Assembly (NCBI GenBank): GCA_902729315.2
Contig: LR746273.1
Coordinates: forward strand, 4,007,001 to 4,071,000
Length of the DNA stretch: 64,000 nucleotides
From: Spirodela intermedia
Taxonomy: Eukaryota; Streptophyta; Magnoliopsida; Alismatales; Araceae
Direction of reading: 5' to 3'
Below, in pieces: positions 36,501 through 51,500 of the stretch (the first letter of the stretch is position 1; the number at the start of each line of letters is the position of its first letter). The notes under the pieces were generated by a model. The model did no database searches and was not told where the DNA came from. It worked only from the letters and a program-made list of their open reading frames with translations. The position numbers and the translations under genes were made by a program.

Positions 36501-39500
36501 AAAAATATGGTAAGATGAGATAGCAAAATGTGATATTTTTGTGGGAGCCTTATCAATTTAGATTTCCACAGAGATGAAAAGGATCCGTCTTGATGAAAAT
36601 GTTTAAGTGCATGTTATTAATTTAGATCTCAAATTATCTTGTCTTTTATCCTTGTTAATTTTGATGGATAATGACCATATTGTGATGCAGCGAAACTTGA
36701 GAAGGGGATGGCTTGGACGAGTTGTGATCAACTCTAGTGTTGTGGAGGTTGGAGTCACATCTTGAATCTTCAAAAAACGTGCTTCAGTGGTTGTCCCTTT
36801 ACTCTGAATCCACAGGTTCAAGAGACAGGTTCCTTGAGTCTACAAGGGGATGATTCTGAATCCATAGAATCGAAAACAAGGTTCCCTGAGTCTATAGGGG
36901 TGCTGGAGTTCACTTGCAGAGGAAGAGAACTTCAGGAGAAGAAACTCACAAAATTGTATTTATAGAAAAGTAGTATGCCTCTGGGGTTACATGGGGTGCC
37001 TTTAAATAGGTTGAAGAGTCTTGATTTGGTGCCAAGATTCGAATTTCAAATGAAATCTAAATTTGAAATCAAATTTCAAATAAAATTTAAATTTCAAAAA
37101 TAAAATCTAAAATGAGAAATGAAATTTGAATTTAAAACGAAAATTTGAATTTCGGATGAAATCTGAATTTCAAATTCAAATTTAAATTTCGGATGAAATT
37201 AAAAAAATAATAAAAATAAAAATATGGGCCTAATTTCGTAATTGGGCTAGCTGCAACTAAAGTGGGCTTCAAGTTGCAACAGTAATGGGTTTCAGGTGCA
37301 TCAATAATGGGTTTTGGTCTTCTTCAGTAGTGAGCTTCAGGCTTTGGGTTGCATCATATTGCTAACCTAAAGAATGTAGTGCTCTGAAAGTGAATTGTCT
37401 ACGGAGACATTAATGCTGTCACAACGGTCTACTTATTTACATTGACAAGCCAAATTTTGATCTCTTTAAGCTTGAAATTTTCTCTCTTTCTAACCATAGA
37501 GATTGATGGAAGCACCATAATGTTCTGACGATTTACATAGGCCTGGAATTGAATTCTTGACTGAGTAACTTAGGGAAAATGTTGCACTTTGAGCTGACAA
37601 CTTTGGAACTGAGATTTCTTGATAGCTCATCTGATGCAATCTACTTTTAGCCTAGTTCAAGTGGAATTATTAGCTCCTAATCTTGCTGGTTTTAAGTCCC
37701 AGGATGCAGGAAGACACATATTGGCCCAAATTCAGCTCTAGATGGCCTAATAAAATATTTGGATTCATCTTGCGTCAAAGTCTCAATTTCCACTTTTCTT
37801 TTTGTTTCCCTCCTTTGTTTGTTTCAATTAACAGAATTGCCTCCCTTTCTTTGGGGTGTTCTGACACATTTTCTTGGGACGTTCTAACTAGATTTTAACC
37901 TATTTTAAGGCCCCTATGTGTATCTCTACGAAATATCCCTCTTCTGAGGTTTTATTTTGCTGTTAGTAGATTCCAGCATCCTCTAGACTCGGGGGAACTA
38001 TTTCGATCCTGTGGACTCAGGATCAAATCTTTGTGGATTCAAGCATTAAGGTCTCTTCATTCTGTGCACTCAGGGTGAAATATCTTTAGATAAATCAAAT
38101 TTCTTGTGGATTCAAGGATGAGATTTTAACTCTGTGCAACTCAGACTACGTAAACTCTCTTGAATCGTTCATTTTGCATTTTCTGCTGTGTCATTATCTA
38201 GCTACCTCTTGAACATATGGAAAACCATTTATGTTAATCTTACTAGTTTATATACTATTTTTTCGTTGGCCATTGGCTTATCTTTTCTCATTCCATCATA
38301 GTTACGACATCTTCTGATTACTTTGTTATGATTTGTAGTGGAGAGGCACGTTTTTTATGATACATTGTGCTTGGGAAAAAACATCTTCGGACTTTATATA
38401 ATCATTTTGCGGGCTTGAATATATGGCTGTTTAATCACAATATTTTCTAGACCTTCCAGTTATGTAGGAAATTCCAAGCAGTATTTTAAGAATTGATCTG
38501 ACATAAGGTTAAACCTGTCTGACCTCATCATTGTTTGACCCTTGCTTGCACCTGGGGCTGCTAGTAGATAGTCTTCTCCACAACAGAAGATGGGGTCACT
38601 GCTGCTAGTCCTGAGAAACCACCATTGTTAATGAGTCGGATCGGAACTTCGGTCTGCAAGCAGCATTTTAATGCAAATTTTCCAATTTTTGCTTTTGGAG
38701 TTGACTGTTTGATTGGGCAAAACAGTCTGTCCGGTTGAAGGAAACCAGATGGGTGAAAAGTTGCATCTATAGTCGATAAAAAATTAAAACTGACATAAAA
38801 TTTTCCATTTTGAATGAAATGAAAGAACTACTTAAGCTCCCTACTCTCCCACCCCCTGACACTGTTATGGGCATTTTTTGGGGGGAGAAAAAGTGTTAGC
38901 AGGCTGCTAGCTGCAGTAAGTATAGTGTATCAGTGCCATATATTGGGATTTGCTGTTGCTCTTTCTTTTTCTTTTCTCTTGTTCTTTCTCTCCCTCTGTC
39001 AGAGGATATCGGTTCTTCTTCTTCCTTCTTCTCCCCTTGCTTCACATGGACGTAACAAGTTACCTTCTTTAGGCCTTTCATACTGCAGACAAGCTCACAT
39101 TTAGTTTTATATTACTAAGGACTTCGGAGTTCCTAATGCCTGTGCACAGTGGAGGTCTGTTTTGTCTTTTCCTATTCACTGCTACAGCCTTCCACGGGAA
39201 GAAGTATCCTGATCTGTGCTATTCTTCTTTATCCTCTTGTATGTAAACATGTTTCCGGATTCTCTAACATTTTTCGGTATCTGGTCGTTTCTCTTTTAAA
39301 CCTTTCGTATTCCTTATCCTGTGTGCATTGTATTTATTTCATAACTCTTATTGTTCACTTCGTATTATGTTTACTAGAGTTTTGTTTTTATGGGATCAAC
39401 AGAGAAGCTGCAAGGACATTATTAAGCAGTCCTGATTCTGAAGTGAGAATTAATCAAGCTCCCTCTTTTACTGTTTCATCTAATTTTGAGGTATACGCTT

Positions 39501-42500
39501 TTTATATACATTTGTGTACATCAAGTTATTTTTTTCTCAAGAAATACAATAACAATGTAATTTTGACATATATAGCCTTGTTCGTGATCATTCCTAGTGC
39601 CAGACAGAATTTATTTGAAATTACTTCTGCATATGATTTTTCAATGGTGTGATGGCCAGTTTTGTAATGCGATATATCTAGTTTTTACAAAATCATTATT
39701 TTTCTGAGGGATTTGTATTCATGTATTTGTCCGTTGCACTGTTAATTTCATTTTTCATAGTAAAAATATTATTCCTTAAGATCTTATGGGAATTTAAGAC
39801 ATGAGTTTTGTGTGACAAGATTACCTTCTAATGCTGTCAATGACACATGTGAGATTGGCTGACTGGTAGATGCCTTTTTCCTTTTTCCTTTTTCCTTTTT
39901 TAAATTTCAAAGGGGAACTAATTTCCCTCTTTGGATAATTGTGGAGGAGATCTCTGACATGGCTTGGCCAATCTGGAGGATGATTATTGAGAAGATTGAT
40001 GAAGTATATCTTGACAAGTTTCTAATAATGAGGTTTCAGGAAGGAGTACTTTGCTGTGTTGGAATATAAGGTCAAGATAATACTTTAAGATTGCAATGTG
40101 TTTCTGGGCAAAAATCCCAAGAAAATATTCTGCTTTATGGAACGTTCTTCCTATTTTATGGATGTTTTAGGGTAGGCTTTCTGAGGTTTCAATAATTGAC
40201 AAGGTATCTCAGAGTCACTTTTGTTGACTTAAATATAAAGTCTAGGTTCAGATGTCGGCTCCACCTGTGGCCATTTCTATTGTGGCAGAATATTTGGTAG
40301 AATTCCTAATCTGTGTGCCACTTTGGAATTTCCTGTTGTCTGGACGTTTATCTTACAGTGGATTTCCCCACTAGGGCCAAATTTGGTCATCATTTATCCC
40401 AAAATGGGCAGTCAAGTGGCATGAAGTAATGCCAGTAATCTAAATGGGGCTACCGAATGGTGGCTTGAGAGGGCTTGAATTTAGGTTAACTACAGAAGGG
40501 CCTTCAGCTTCAGTAGTTTATCTCGTTTTAATGGTATCTGTGGGAAAAACGTGCAATTTGGGGTTACTTTCTGTTGGGCAGTTTTCCTAGTTTGTTGGTT
40601 TCCTAGTTGGCCAATTTCCTTTTTTGTGACCAGAGAAAACCTTACAGGGTGATTAAAACCAAATGTCTTGAGGATGCAACTGTTTTGAAGGATTTCATTG
40701 AGCCTGATAGTTCATGATTTTCCTGTTGGGTTTTTCCTTTCTATCTGTTTCTCTTCACTGTATTTTCGTCCTTCTCTATCATTCCCTATGTTAAGTGGAT
40801 CCATTAGACTGTTAACAGATCCACTTAAAGACTAATGTAATGGGCCTGGCCCATTAACTCATGTAACCTGTACTTAAGCGGGAAACCAAGATAATTGATG
40901 TCAGATTTTGGGATTGTGGAAACTTTGCTCCAAGAAGTGGTGACTGATTCATCTTCCTGGAAGAGGAGGATCGTGAAGATCAACTCCTTTCATTCTCCAA
41001 GTTGCAAGAATCTCAATCAAGATCAATTCTCAACAATATCCTGTGCAAGCCGGAGGGCACTACTTTAATGAGATAATGGCATTGCTTTTAGGAGTGGAAA
41101 GTAGATTAGGCTTGATGCTCTAACCACGAAGCCCATAAAACTCGGCTATGGTGGCTTCAGGTGGCAATAATTCAGCCACAAACGTCGAGAGGGCACAAGT
41201 TGCTGAGAATGACCATAAGAATAGCCTATGGTCCAGTTACTTCACTTAGCTCCTAGAGGCTTCATGTAAAGTCTCTTAGTTAAGGAAAAGGACAAAAAAG
41301 AGAGTAGACAAGGAACAATGGTCAAGCTTATTTCATGCCAGTAGTGCAGAATGAAGTAGCACCAAAGGAGTAGGTGGTCTTGACTAAGAGTTCAAGAGGG
41401 TGAGATATTTTATTGACAAGCTTTATGAACTCACAGGTTTTTGTTCATTGGTTTATTCAAGTTTCCATCCTCTATTGAATTAATGTCTCAAGTACAAACT
41501 TTGGCTACTCCTGCATATTGGATTCAGGAGCTAGTGACCATATGACCCGCTCACCAAATGTCTTTTCTACATACTCTCCTCGTCCAAGCAGTAGGAAAAT
41601 GGTAATAGCTAATGGTTCGTTGACTACTGTAGCAGGTGTAGGAAATGTTAAAATAAAGCCTTCACTGACTTTAAAAAGTATTCATGTCCCTAGGTTGTCC
41701 ATGAACCTTGTGTCTATCCAACATTTTACTCAAGATTTGCATTGCAAAGTGGGTTTTCATCATGGCCATTGTGTATTTTATGACATTGGGGAGGATGATT
41801 GGACATGCTAAAAAACGAGACAGACTCCACTAACTTCAAGTGCTGAGTTAGTCAAACATTGCAAAGGCCAAGTTACCTTACTCTCTTGGGTTTTGTTCAT
41901 CTAGTATGTAGAGTCTGGTTTCACCACCACTGACTTGGACATCTGTCATGAAGGGTTATTAGAATTTTTTTTGTCTTTATTTCAAGGCCTAAGTGTTGAA
42001 GTTTTTCGTTGTGACATTTGTGAACTTGCTAAACATAGGTGTGTATCTTTTCCAATTCGTAACAAAAGTTCTATTCCTTTCTTATTCATAGTGATATTTT
42101 GGGGTCATGTTGTTCTTGATGTTTCTAGGGGTAGATGGTTTGTGTCATTCCTTGACGATTGCCTCATGTTACTTGGATTTTTTCTGTGCAAACAAGAGAT
42201 CTGATGTTAGTAGCATTCTCCCAAATTTTTGTTCCACAAAATCAGTTTGGGGTCAATGCCAAAAGGTTTATATCAGATAATGCTAAGGACTATTTCAATC
42301 AAATCCTAACTCTATAATTTCAAAAAGAGGGGATAGTACATGAATCATTACAGCACAACCTCATAGGTCCGTCCTTGTTAGTTTAAACACCATTGCCATC
42401 CCTACCTCCTTGTCTCACGGTTAATTCAATAAGGACTGGAAACAAGCTATGAATGTGGAGATAGAGGCATTAGAGAAGAACAAAACCTGGGAGTTAGTTA

Positions 42501-45500
42501 GATTGGCAATGGGAAAGTGACATGTCAGGTGTAAATGGGTCTATACAGTGAAGTAATAAGGATACATATCAAACCAATGGATCTATATAGAGATAAAAGG
42601 CTTGCTTGGTTGCCAAGTACTATACTTCTATGGAATTGACTACTTAGAGATGCTAGTTTTGGTTGCAAAGGTGAATACTGTTAGAATCTATTGTCATTGA
42701 AAGTTAATTATGGCTGAGAATTATACCAGTTTGATGTTAACAATATATTTTTGCATGATGAACCAGAGGAAGAAATTTAAATTGAGGTCCCACCGAGTTA
42801 TGGGAAGAATTTGGTAGCTCATATGGCGTGTAGTTTAAAGAGAGCATTGTATGAACTCGCCTATGGCATTATTTGAGATTTGCAAGAGTTATATATTGCC
42901 ATAAGGGTACAACCAAAACCACAGGGTTCACATGCTGTCCACTAAACAATCATCATTAGGGGCAGTCACAACACACTTGGTATACAATGATGACATAATA
43001 ATGACCAAGAATAGAGATATAGAGATACAGTGTCTGAGTCAATGTTTGGCTAAGCAGTTTGAGATTTGAGCATTATGGAAGTTGAAATATTTTCTTGGGA
43101 TTGATGTTGCTCAATCTAGGCAGGGCATTTTCATCTCCCAACAGAAGTGTGTTATGTATCTTCTTAGTGGACAAGAAAGATTCCATGCAGACCAACAACT
43201 ATCCATATAGATCCAGATCTTAGACTTGGAAATGTAGAAGATGTTGTGGTAGATAGGGAAATGCATCAACACCTAGTAGGAAAGGCTCTTACACAGTCAG
43301 ATATATCATACGTGATGAGTTTGATTAGTCAGCTCATGCACAATCCAAAAGAAGTTTATCTACATGCAGTTTACTGAGTGCTACAATATCTCAAATGGAC
43401 TGTGAAAAGGTATTCTACTCAAGACAAATGGAGTGTTGGTACTTGAGATAGGTGCCGATTATGTGGGGTCCATTTTTGACAGTAGATCAACTTCTTGATG
43501 TTGTATGTTTGTGGGTGGCCATGTCGTTACGTGGAGAAGAAACATGATCTTGTAGCACAGTCTAGTGTAGAGGCTGAATTCCATGCAATGGCTTTAGGTC
43601 CATGTGAACTAGAATTACTTTGGTTGAAGATCATCTTAGAAGTCTTGAAGATTAAGTGGGATGGCTCATGAGACTTGAAATAACAAGTCTACGACTAACA
43701 TCTCTCACAGCCTAATATTACATGATCAAACGAATCAAATTGAGATTGAGAGACAATCATGGAGAAGTTGGAGAGCAGATTGATTTATACACCTTATGTG
43801 TCTACCCATGACCATCTCGACGATGTACTTGCTAAGGGATTAAATAGTTGAGTATTTCAGAATATTTTTCCAAAGTTGGAAATTGGAGAATGCCTTTCCT
43901 CGTGGAACAGTTTCCTAGTTGGTCAATTTCCTTATCCTAGGCAGTTTCTTTTTTGTGGCCAGGTAATTGCATATAAATCGCAGTTGCTCTATGATTCGAA
44001 AAGAAGAGTTCCTGACTGTTTATCTTAGCATGGCTTGCATCAGTATCATTTACTAACCATTGTATTAGTGGATTCTTGTACCAAATGATGTAGTTAACAC
44101 TGATTGCGATAAGTGTAAAGGATATATATTCTCTTAGTGAATCTCAAAGCGTCTTTTAAAACGTCCAAGTTAATTCGTTCTTTCACGATAACTTTCCAAA
44201 TGGAAAACTATCAAAATTTCTCAACATTCCAAAAGGTATTGATAACTGATGGGATTGAAAGTATGTGCAGTAATAGGGAGAGTATACTTCAAAGCGGAAG
44301 AGTTGATTTCTTGAAAAAATTTGGGTGTTGAATCTCATGCTGAAGTTTGTTCGTTATCCCTTCTAGATATGAGATGAAGGCAGTCATGTAGAGATCAACT
44401 TGGAGAGATAGAGAGGAAGACAATTAATTGGAATTAGTGAGTTATGTGTTGACTTAAGTAGAGACATCTAATTGTACTATGCTTACCTATTTAATCTCTC
44501 AATTTAGTTCGGGTAATGAGACGGTAGTAACAAAAAAAGTGGGAGAAAAAAGAATATTTTTTTGTATGTAAATAGTATTTATTTCCCTTTACTATTTGGA
44601 AACACAAGAATCCTTATGCATTACTGCTGTGGCAGTGTTACTACTGTGTCAAATGGAACTCTGATTGGTCTTCCTACATCACCATTTGCTTTTCAGGTTC
44701 AGTCTAGGCGATCACGCAGCTTAACTCCTTTCCAACCTGTATCATGCTCCATCGTTTTTCGTCCTGATGTTGCATTTATGCTTCTGCGGAAGGCATATAA
44801 AGATCCTCATCTTGGTTTTGTTTGTCGACTTGTATGTATGATTGTCTTTACTTGATGGGATTTGGTCTTACACTTTTTTCTATGAAAGTTTTACAGAATT
44901 TACAAATGGACTTTAATGGAATTCAGGCTTCAAGATCACTACAAAAACTTGTGGTGCCTACATCCTCTGAAGAAGTCTTCATTCCTGTTAGTGATTCCAC
45001 ATCTTCGTTACCTGATGAGACGGCCAAATCTGAAGCACCTAGTCACTATTTAAGTGATTACTCAAAACTATTTGGGGAGGAATTCCAAATATCTGATGAC
45101 CACTGGGAGGTTTCTTTAATAAATCTTCTGGATATAACTTCAGTTGAAGAAGGTGTTTTTCATATGCTTTGTGCTTGTGCAGCACAGGTACTTTTTTAAG
45201 TCTTGTATTGATTTTCACAATTATCTTGTGCTCTGAGTAGTCAGTTATTTGGTTCTGGTGATTTATTTGTTGATGTCACTATTATGCAGCCACTGTTATG
45301 CTGCAAACTAGCTGAAAGCAGTGTGGACTTCTTATCTATTTTACCACTAGTGCAAGCATTGCTCCCAGGTTATGAATTGCCTGCTTTGGTTTTCTTGGAC
45401 CGTATATATAAGCTCTGAAATAAATTTCAATGTCATAATTTTTCTCTTTTACAGCTCTTCGCCCCCCATTTGGTACTCTCCAAGATCTTGTTCATGATGG

Positions 45501-48500
45501 TTTCTCCCAATGGAATCATCCTCTTGTGCTGTGTGCACTGTCCCAGGTTCGCCTAATCTTTTCTGGTAATGTGAAATTAATTTTGGTGTCCTGGCATTAA
45601 CGATAACTCTGTTGCTTCGACTGTAACTACAGATAGTTGCCATGTCATCTTCCCCAGCTTACTATCCTCTTCTTCATGCTTCTGCGGGTTACTTGTCATC
45701 ATTCTCAGTGTCACAGGTCTGCGAATCGGGTTTCAGTATTTCCTGATATTACATTAAACTAACTTGTGTTCTTTTAGCATTTGATCTTTCTTTCAGATAT
45801 CTGTATTTAATATAACAGGCAGTTGCGTTTATTTATGCTTGTTCCTTTTCTTTTTCGGTATATTCTTGCTAAATTTATTTAGTCGTCTGTGAAATTGGTT
45901 AGGTTAACATAACAGATTCATTGGCTCATCTTTGAACTTTATTACCAGGCAAAAGCAGCGTGCGTCATGATTGATCTGTGCTCTGGTGCCCTTGCTCCAT
46001 GGTTACCAATGGTGACAGCTAAGGTTGCCCCCCCTTCACAAACACACGGAAAGTGTACTACCATCGAAGATGCATACATAGTCTTGCCTGGAATCTTTCT
46101 CAATTCATTTTGAATGTTTTCAATATTGTAGGTAGATCTAGCAATCGAACTTATTGAAGATCTATTGGGGGTGATTCAGGTTTGATGGCTATTTTCTTCT
46201 TTAGTTTCAAGTTATAAGATGTTCTTTTCCTTATTTTGTTGTAGACAAGCCTAATTTTGTCTTTTCTGATTATGTTCTTACTGTAATATTACTTGTAATT
46301 AATGTTCAACGACCTAGTGTTTTGATCCTTTTCTCTGATAACTGATTCAAGTTATTAGGACTGCCTTGAGTTGTAAGAAAGGTCAATTTGGGTTGTCTCG
46401 AGTTCCAATAAACATTCCGGGGCTAGTACAGTTTCATTAACCATGCTGAAGGCTACTTTGGGCTCAAACTCAGGTGACTTATGGCTGGACCAGGGTGTCT
46501 CGAATTACCTTTACGATAAGCATAGATCTCTATGTACAGATGCTCTTTGTGGATTTTACAAGCATCAATTCATGCCAATATCTACTACAGTAATGCTACT
46601 AAACGTATATAAACCATGAATACAGATGCAATGTGAGAATGTAAAATACATATTACAGTGATAGAGATATCTGGGTTGGAGAGTTGTAGTTTTGCGAGTA
46701 GGCTGGGGTTGGTGCCAATGCACCCAAACCAAAGTTCAGATTCTGGCTCTCAATTGCTGGTCCTGACATTCTTAAGTTGAGATGGTTGAACAAATCATGA
46801 TTATTTGGGTTGTTGCCCCTGGTTCGATTTCCAATCCTAATAATACAACAGATTTTGTTATTTCTATTTTCCAAATCTTCTTTTTAACTGTGATCTCATT
46901 TATCTTTAATGCGTTAGATTGATTATCTTATCTAGATTGATGTTGAAGCATTTTTGTAGGATGGTCGACAGTATTCGTTTACCTCTTTGGTGATTGGTAC
47001 ACTGTTATGGTGTTTCTCTTTAGAGAGAAATAGTTTGAGCAAAAATAACTTCAGAAAAATGGGATGAAAAAAAAGAGAGTGAGAAAGAAGTATCTCATGG
47101 TTTATGCCGTCAATCATTGTTGTTGTAATAAAAAAGAGGAACAAAATATACATTAGAGGAAAGTGTCCTCATTGGATCTTCGTCTGATTGTCCTGATTTC
47201 AGCTCTTCAATAATGGAAAAATTCAGTTTTGCATTCAGCTTGCTTGTATAGGTTTATCTTTATTCTTTGTATGGTCTGGAAAGAGTTACATGCGATATAC
47301 CTTGGAACTAAAGGTGGGAATGTCTCATCAAATTGCTTAATTCATGCACATGCATCCTGTAGAAGCATTCTTTGCCATGGTTGAGCTGGGTTCATTCTTA
47401 GTCTGGGTGGGATCTGCATTGGATCGAAACAATTAAATATTGGATCCTAAAAAACGTTTATATGCTCTCAGAGCACATCTGAGCTGTCCAATATTTCTGC
47501 ATTGATCTCAGGTGAGCACATCTATAGTGTTTGATGATTTCATGTAGTGCATACTGATTTCAAATTGGACAAACCACTGTTCGCTATATTTTATTCTGAT
47601 TCCAAGTTTAAGTTCTGTGACCAGCCGTCCGAAACTCCATGGAGTCCTTTTGGTAGGGCGGTGAAGACCACTTTCCATTGTAAATAATTCACAACGAGTG
47701 TGTAATCATTCACTTCTTATAAACGTTATTCAGGTTGTGGATGCCATAGGTTCAGGTGCGAGAACACAAAAAGGGAAAACTAATCACATGGTACTACACC
47801 AAGGTGATTTCCTAGGCTGACAAGGAAGTGGTAACTTCCTGTATTTTTTGTCAGATAAAGTAGCGTTTTCGGGTAACTATAAAAATCGGTCAGATCATGC
47901 AGGTGATGGAAGTGAGTAGGGTTGAGGAAAGAATGTTGGCTTTTCCATTGTTGTAGGAATATCAGCAAGCCAAAAGTTTTGGTTCATCGACCTTTTTTTT
48001 TTTGTTTTTCTCTTTTCAGTTCTGGAAAGTTTTATCTCGAACATAAGCATCCACGGTGTTGGATACACGAAAAGATAAACGAGAGGTGCAAATAATGCTT
48101 TGCTTCCATTCACTGGATTACTTATTGGTCTATCTATGCCACTGGTAATGTTCAGAGATATAGCTGCTTCAATGAACATTTTTTTTGTTTTCTATAGGAT
48201 GGATTCGACTTTGTTGGGTTCATAATTGGGGAAGTGATCGTGATACTAGTACAGGAACTTTGAGTTTAAAGATGAACTTGATAGCTGGTTGGGCAATTAG
48301 TTATTTAGTTAGTTAATTAATAAATTATATTTATGAAGGGAGCTGAATTGGTCGCCATTCATGAATTCCCGGTCAAATGTGAGGCCATTTGCAAATAGCT
48401 GGGAGCACGCAAGCTGCCGTGTTTCTCATTATGTGAGCAACCATTCACGAATGTCTGCTCACTGGGGTGCGTCATACATTGTCTTGTTAGTAGCACTTTG

Positions 48501-51500
48501 AATTGAAACGTCTAATGTGCCTTTTGCCAGGGAACTGAAGATGAATACTGTAGAATCAAGATGGTTCATGTGACTTGTACAGGAGGGGGGCTGTATGCGT
48601 TTTTCAGATTGAGAAAAATTATGACTTTTTCATCATGAAGTTTTAAACTGCAAATAAAAACAAGAAGGGAAAGAAATTACTGGGTTGATTGTTGCATTGA
48701 AGATAAAGGCGGTTGTATATTAATTCTTTTACCTGTTTTATGGTCTCCTAATATAGGTGTCTCTTTGTTGACTTTAAAATAATAGATCCTTTATTTGTGT
48801 TGATTTTTATTTGGTCGTGAGAAATAAACGCAGGTGCAATTTTTAAGCATTATTTCATCATCTTTTCTTGATAAGAGTTTTCCCAACTTGTAATTCAGCT
48901 CCTTTATTCTCAGGGTGGTTCTGAATCAATTGTTCATTTTCGATCTGCTTTGAAGTACATTATATTGGCTTTGTCTGGGTATGTGGATGATATTCTAGCG
49001 AAATATAAGGTCAGTCTATATACTGTGTTAACTGGAATGTGTTGTTTGATATGCCATCCATATTTATCTTTGTGAAGTGACCCTGTTTCGTTTCTCTGCG
49101 CTACTTACTATTTGCAGGAAGTTAAGCATAAAGTGCTTTTTTTGGTAGAAATGCTTGAAGATTTCCTTGAACCAGTTATGAGCATTGTGAAAGGTACGAT
49201 TGCATTCAGAGATGCCTCAACGACATTTTCAGCAAAGCAGGAGGAACGTTGTGGAATGGCTCTCAATATTATTCGTACTGCTGTACAAAAGCCTACTGTC
49301 CTTCCATCTCTGGAGCGTGAATGGAGGCGAGGATCTGTTGCTCCAAGGTGACTGCGATAAATGGAACTCCCCCTTGTCTTTTTCGGTTTTATCAGCGTAA
49401 GAATAACATGTGCATCTATTTTAATGCAGTGTTATTCTTTATACATTGGGCCCAAACATTCCACTGCCTCCAGAGATTGACAAGTGTAAACCCTCATCTT
49501 CTAAAACGATTGAGAGGGAACCTCTACCTACTTCTAATGATTATGTCCATGCGACCTCTTCAAAACCAATAAATGTTGATGATTCAGATGGGAAGATTGA
49601 CTTGTTAGAAATTTCTATGAAGGTAGATATGCTTGACGATGCCAATCTCCTGTTTGCACCACCTGAATTGAAAAATACTTCATTAATGAAAATTTCCAAC
49701 CTTGTCAAGGGTGGTAGTCTAGATAAAATCAGTGCAGATCCTATTGATTCCGCGAAAGATGATAAGCATCAGAACAAGAGAATGTCAGATGAACAGTTTA
49801 GAGATGACTTTATTTTTGATAATGGTTTGTCTGCACAATATCTCAATTTACAAGCAAATTATCTGCAACTCGTTTACTATGAAGATTGTAAGTCCAGAGC
49901 ATCAGAATTTCGGCAGTTGGCACTTGATCTGCATTCACAGGTTGAGATCACTCCTGAAAGTCATGATGCAGCAATTGACGCTCTGCTGTTAGCTGCAGAA
50001 TGCTATGTCAATCCCTTTTTTATAATGTCGTTGTCAAGACCAAAACATCTGTGTAATTTATATGGTATAGGTTCCGGAAAACATAAGAAAAATGATGGCA
50101 TGGAACTGAGAAGTATTTGCCCAAAAAGTACTCATGATCTGGAAACCATTGATCGTCTTGAAAGAACAAGAGACAAAACTGTCCTGGAGATACTTCTCCA
50201 GGCAGCTAAATTGGACTGGGAGTATAACCGGAAAGTATCCCATAATACAGAGCCAAGGTACGACACTGAAGAGTGCTGTCAATATGATAACATTTCTTTA
50301 GTTGATATGCAGCATGCTGATTCAATCACCCTCGTCCGCCAAAATCAGGCTTTGCTTTGCCAGTTTGTAATGCGATATCTACAAAAGGATCAACTCAACT
50401 TGCATGAAATTCTTTTACAAAGCTTACTTTTTATTTTGCAATATGCAACAGAATTATTTTCTCTTCCTGAAGATGTGATTGATGTCATATTGCGATCTGC
50501 TGAACATCTTAATGGTGTTCTTACTTCTCATCGTCCGCTAAATGGAGGAACCTTGCAGTTGTCTCCGGCAAAGTTGCATGCAGTTCAACGCCATTGTTTG
50601 CTTCTTCAAAAATTGGTTATTGCCTCTTTGGGTGTTGATGATGAAATGGACTCTGCGGGTATTTCCAGAAATGGCTTTCAGTACAGGAGTTTGGTTCCAC
50701 CAACATGCTGGATACAAAAAATACCAATATTTTCCTCGTGTCCTTTTCCACTAGCACGGTTCCTAGGTTGGATGGCTGTTTCACATCTGGCAAAGAAATA
50801 TTTGAGTGACCAGTTATTTCTTACCTTTGATCTATCACATCTTACATCATTGTTATCAGTTTTTGCCGATGACCTTGCACTCACAGAGGATCTAGGTGTC
50901 AACAAGACCTTGGTTTCAACGCTGCAGCAGACTGGAGCTCAACAAAATCTTCAGTCTGATAAAGACTTTGGGTCCTCTGATCCTTCAAATGATCATAATT
51001 TATTTCGTATTGTTCATCCTGATCTTTACAGATTCTTTCCTATGATGAAGAATCAATTTCTGACCTTTGGGGATACAATTTTACGAGCTGTTTGCCTGCG
51101 GTTAAATTCTTTGCCTTCTGCCGCTGTTCCAGATATCCTATGCTGGTTTTCTGATCTCTGTACATCACCATTACTTGGAAATGGAAAGGATCTAGTTTTG
51201 ACTACCAACCCACCTGATCGTTCAAGAAGGTTACCTGGTACGAATGTTAAAGCAATTATTCCTTGTGTACTGGAAGCAATAATTTCGAAACATTTGGAAG
51301 CTATGCTGCCTGAGATGCCTAGGGTAACACAAACGTTGATATCATTATGCAGATCCTCTTTCTGCGATGTTAGTTTTCTTGATGTCGTGTTTGCACTATT
51401 AAAGCCGCTTATTTCATATGCCTTAAGAAAGTTCGAACAAGATGAGCCAGTGTTGAGGGACGAACATTCTTCAAATGATCTTGAATCGTTATGTTTTGAA

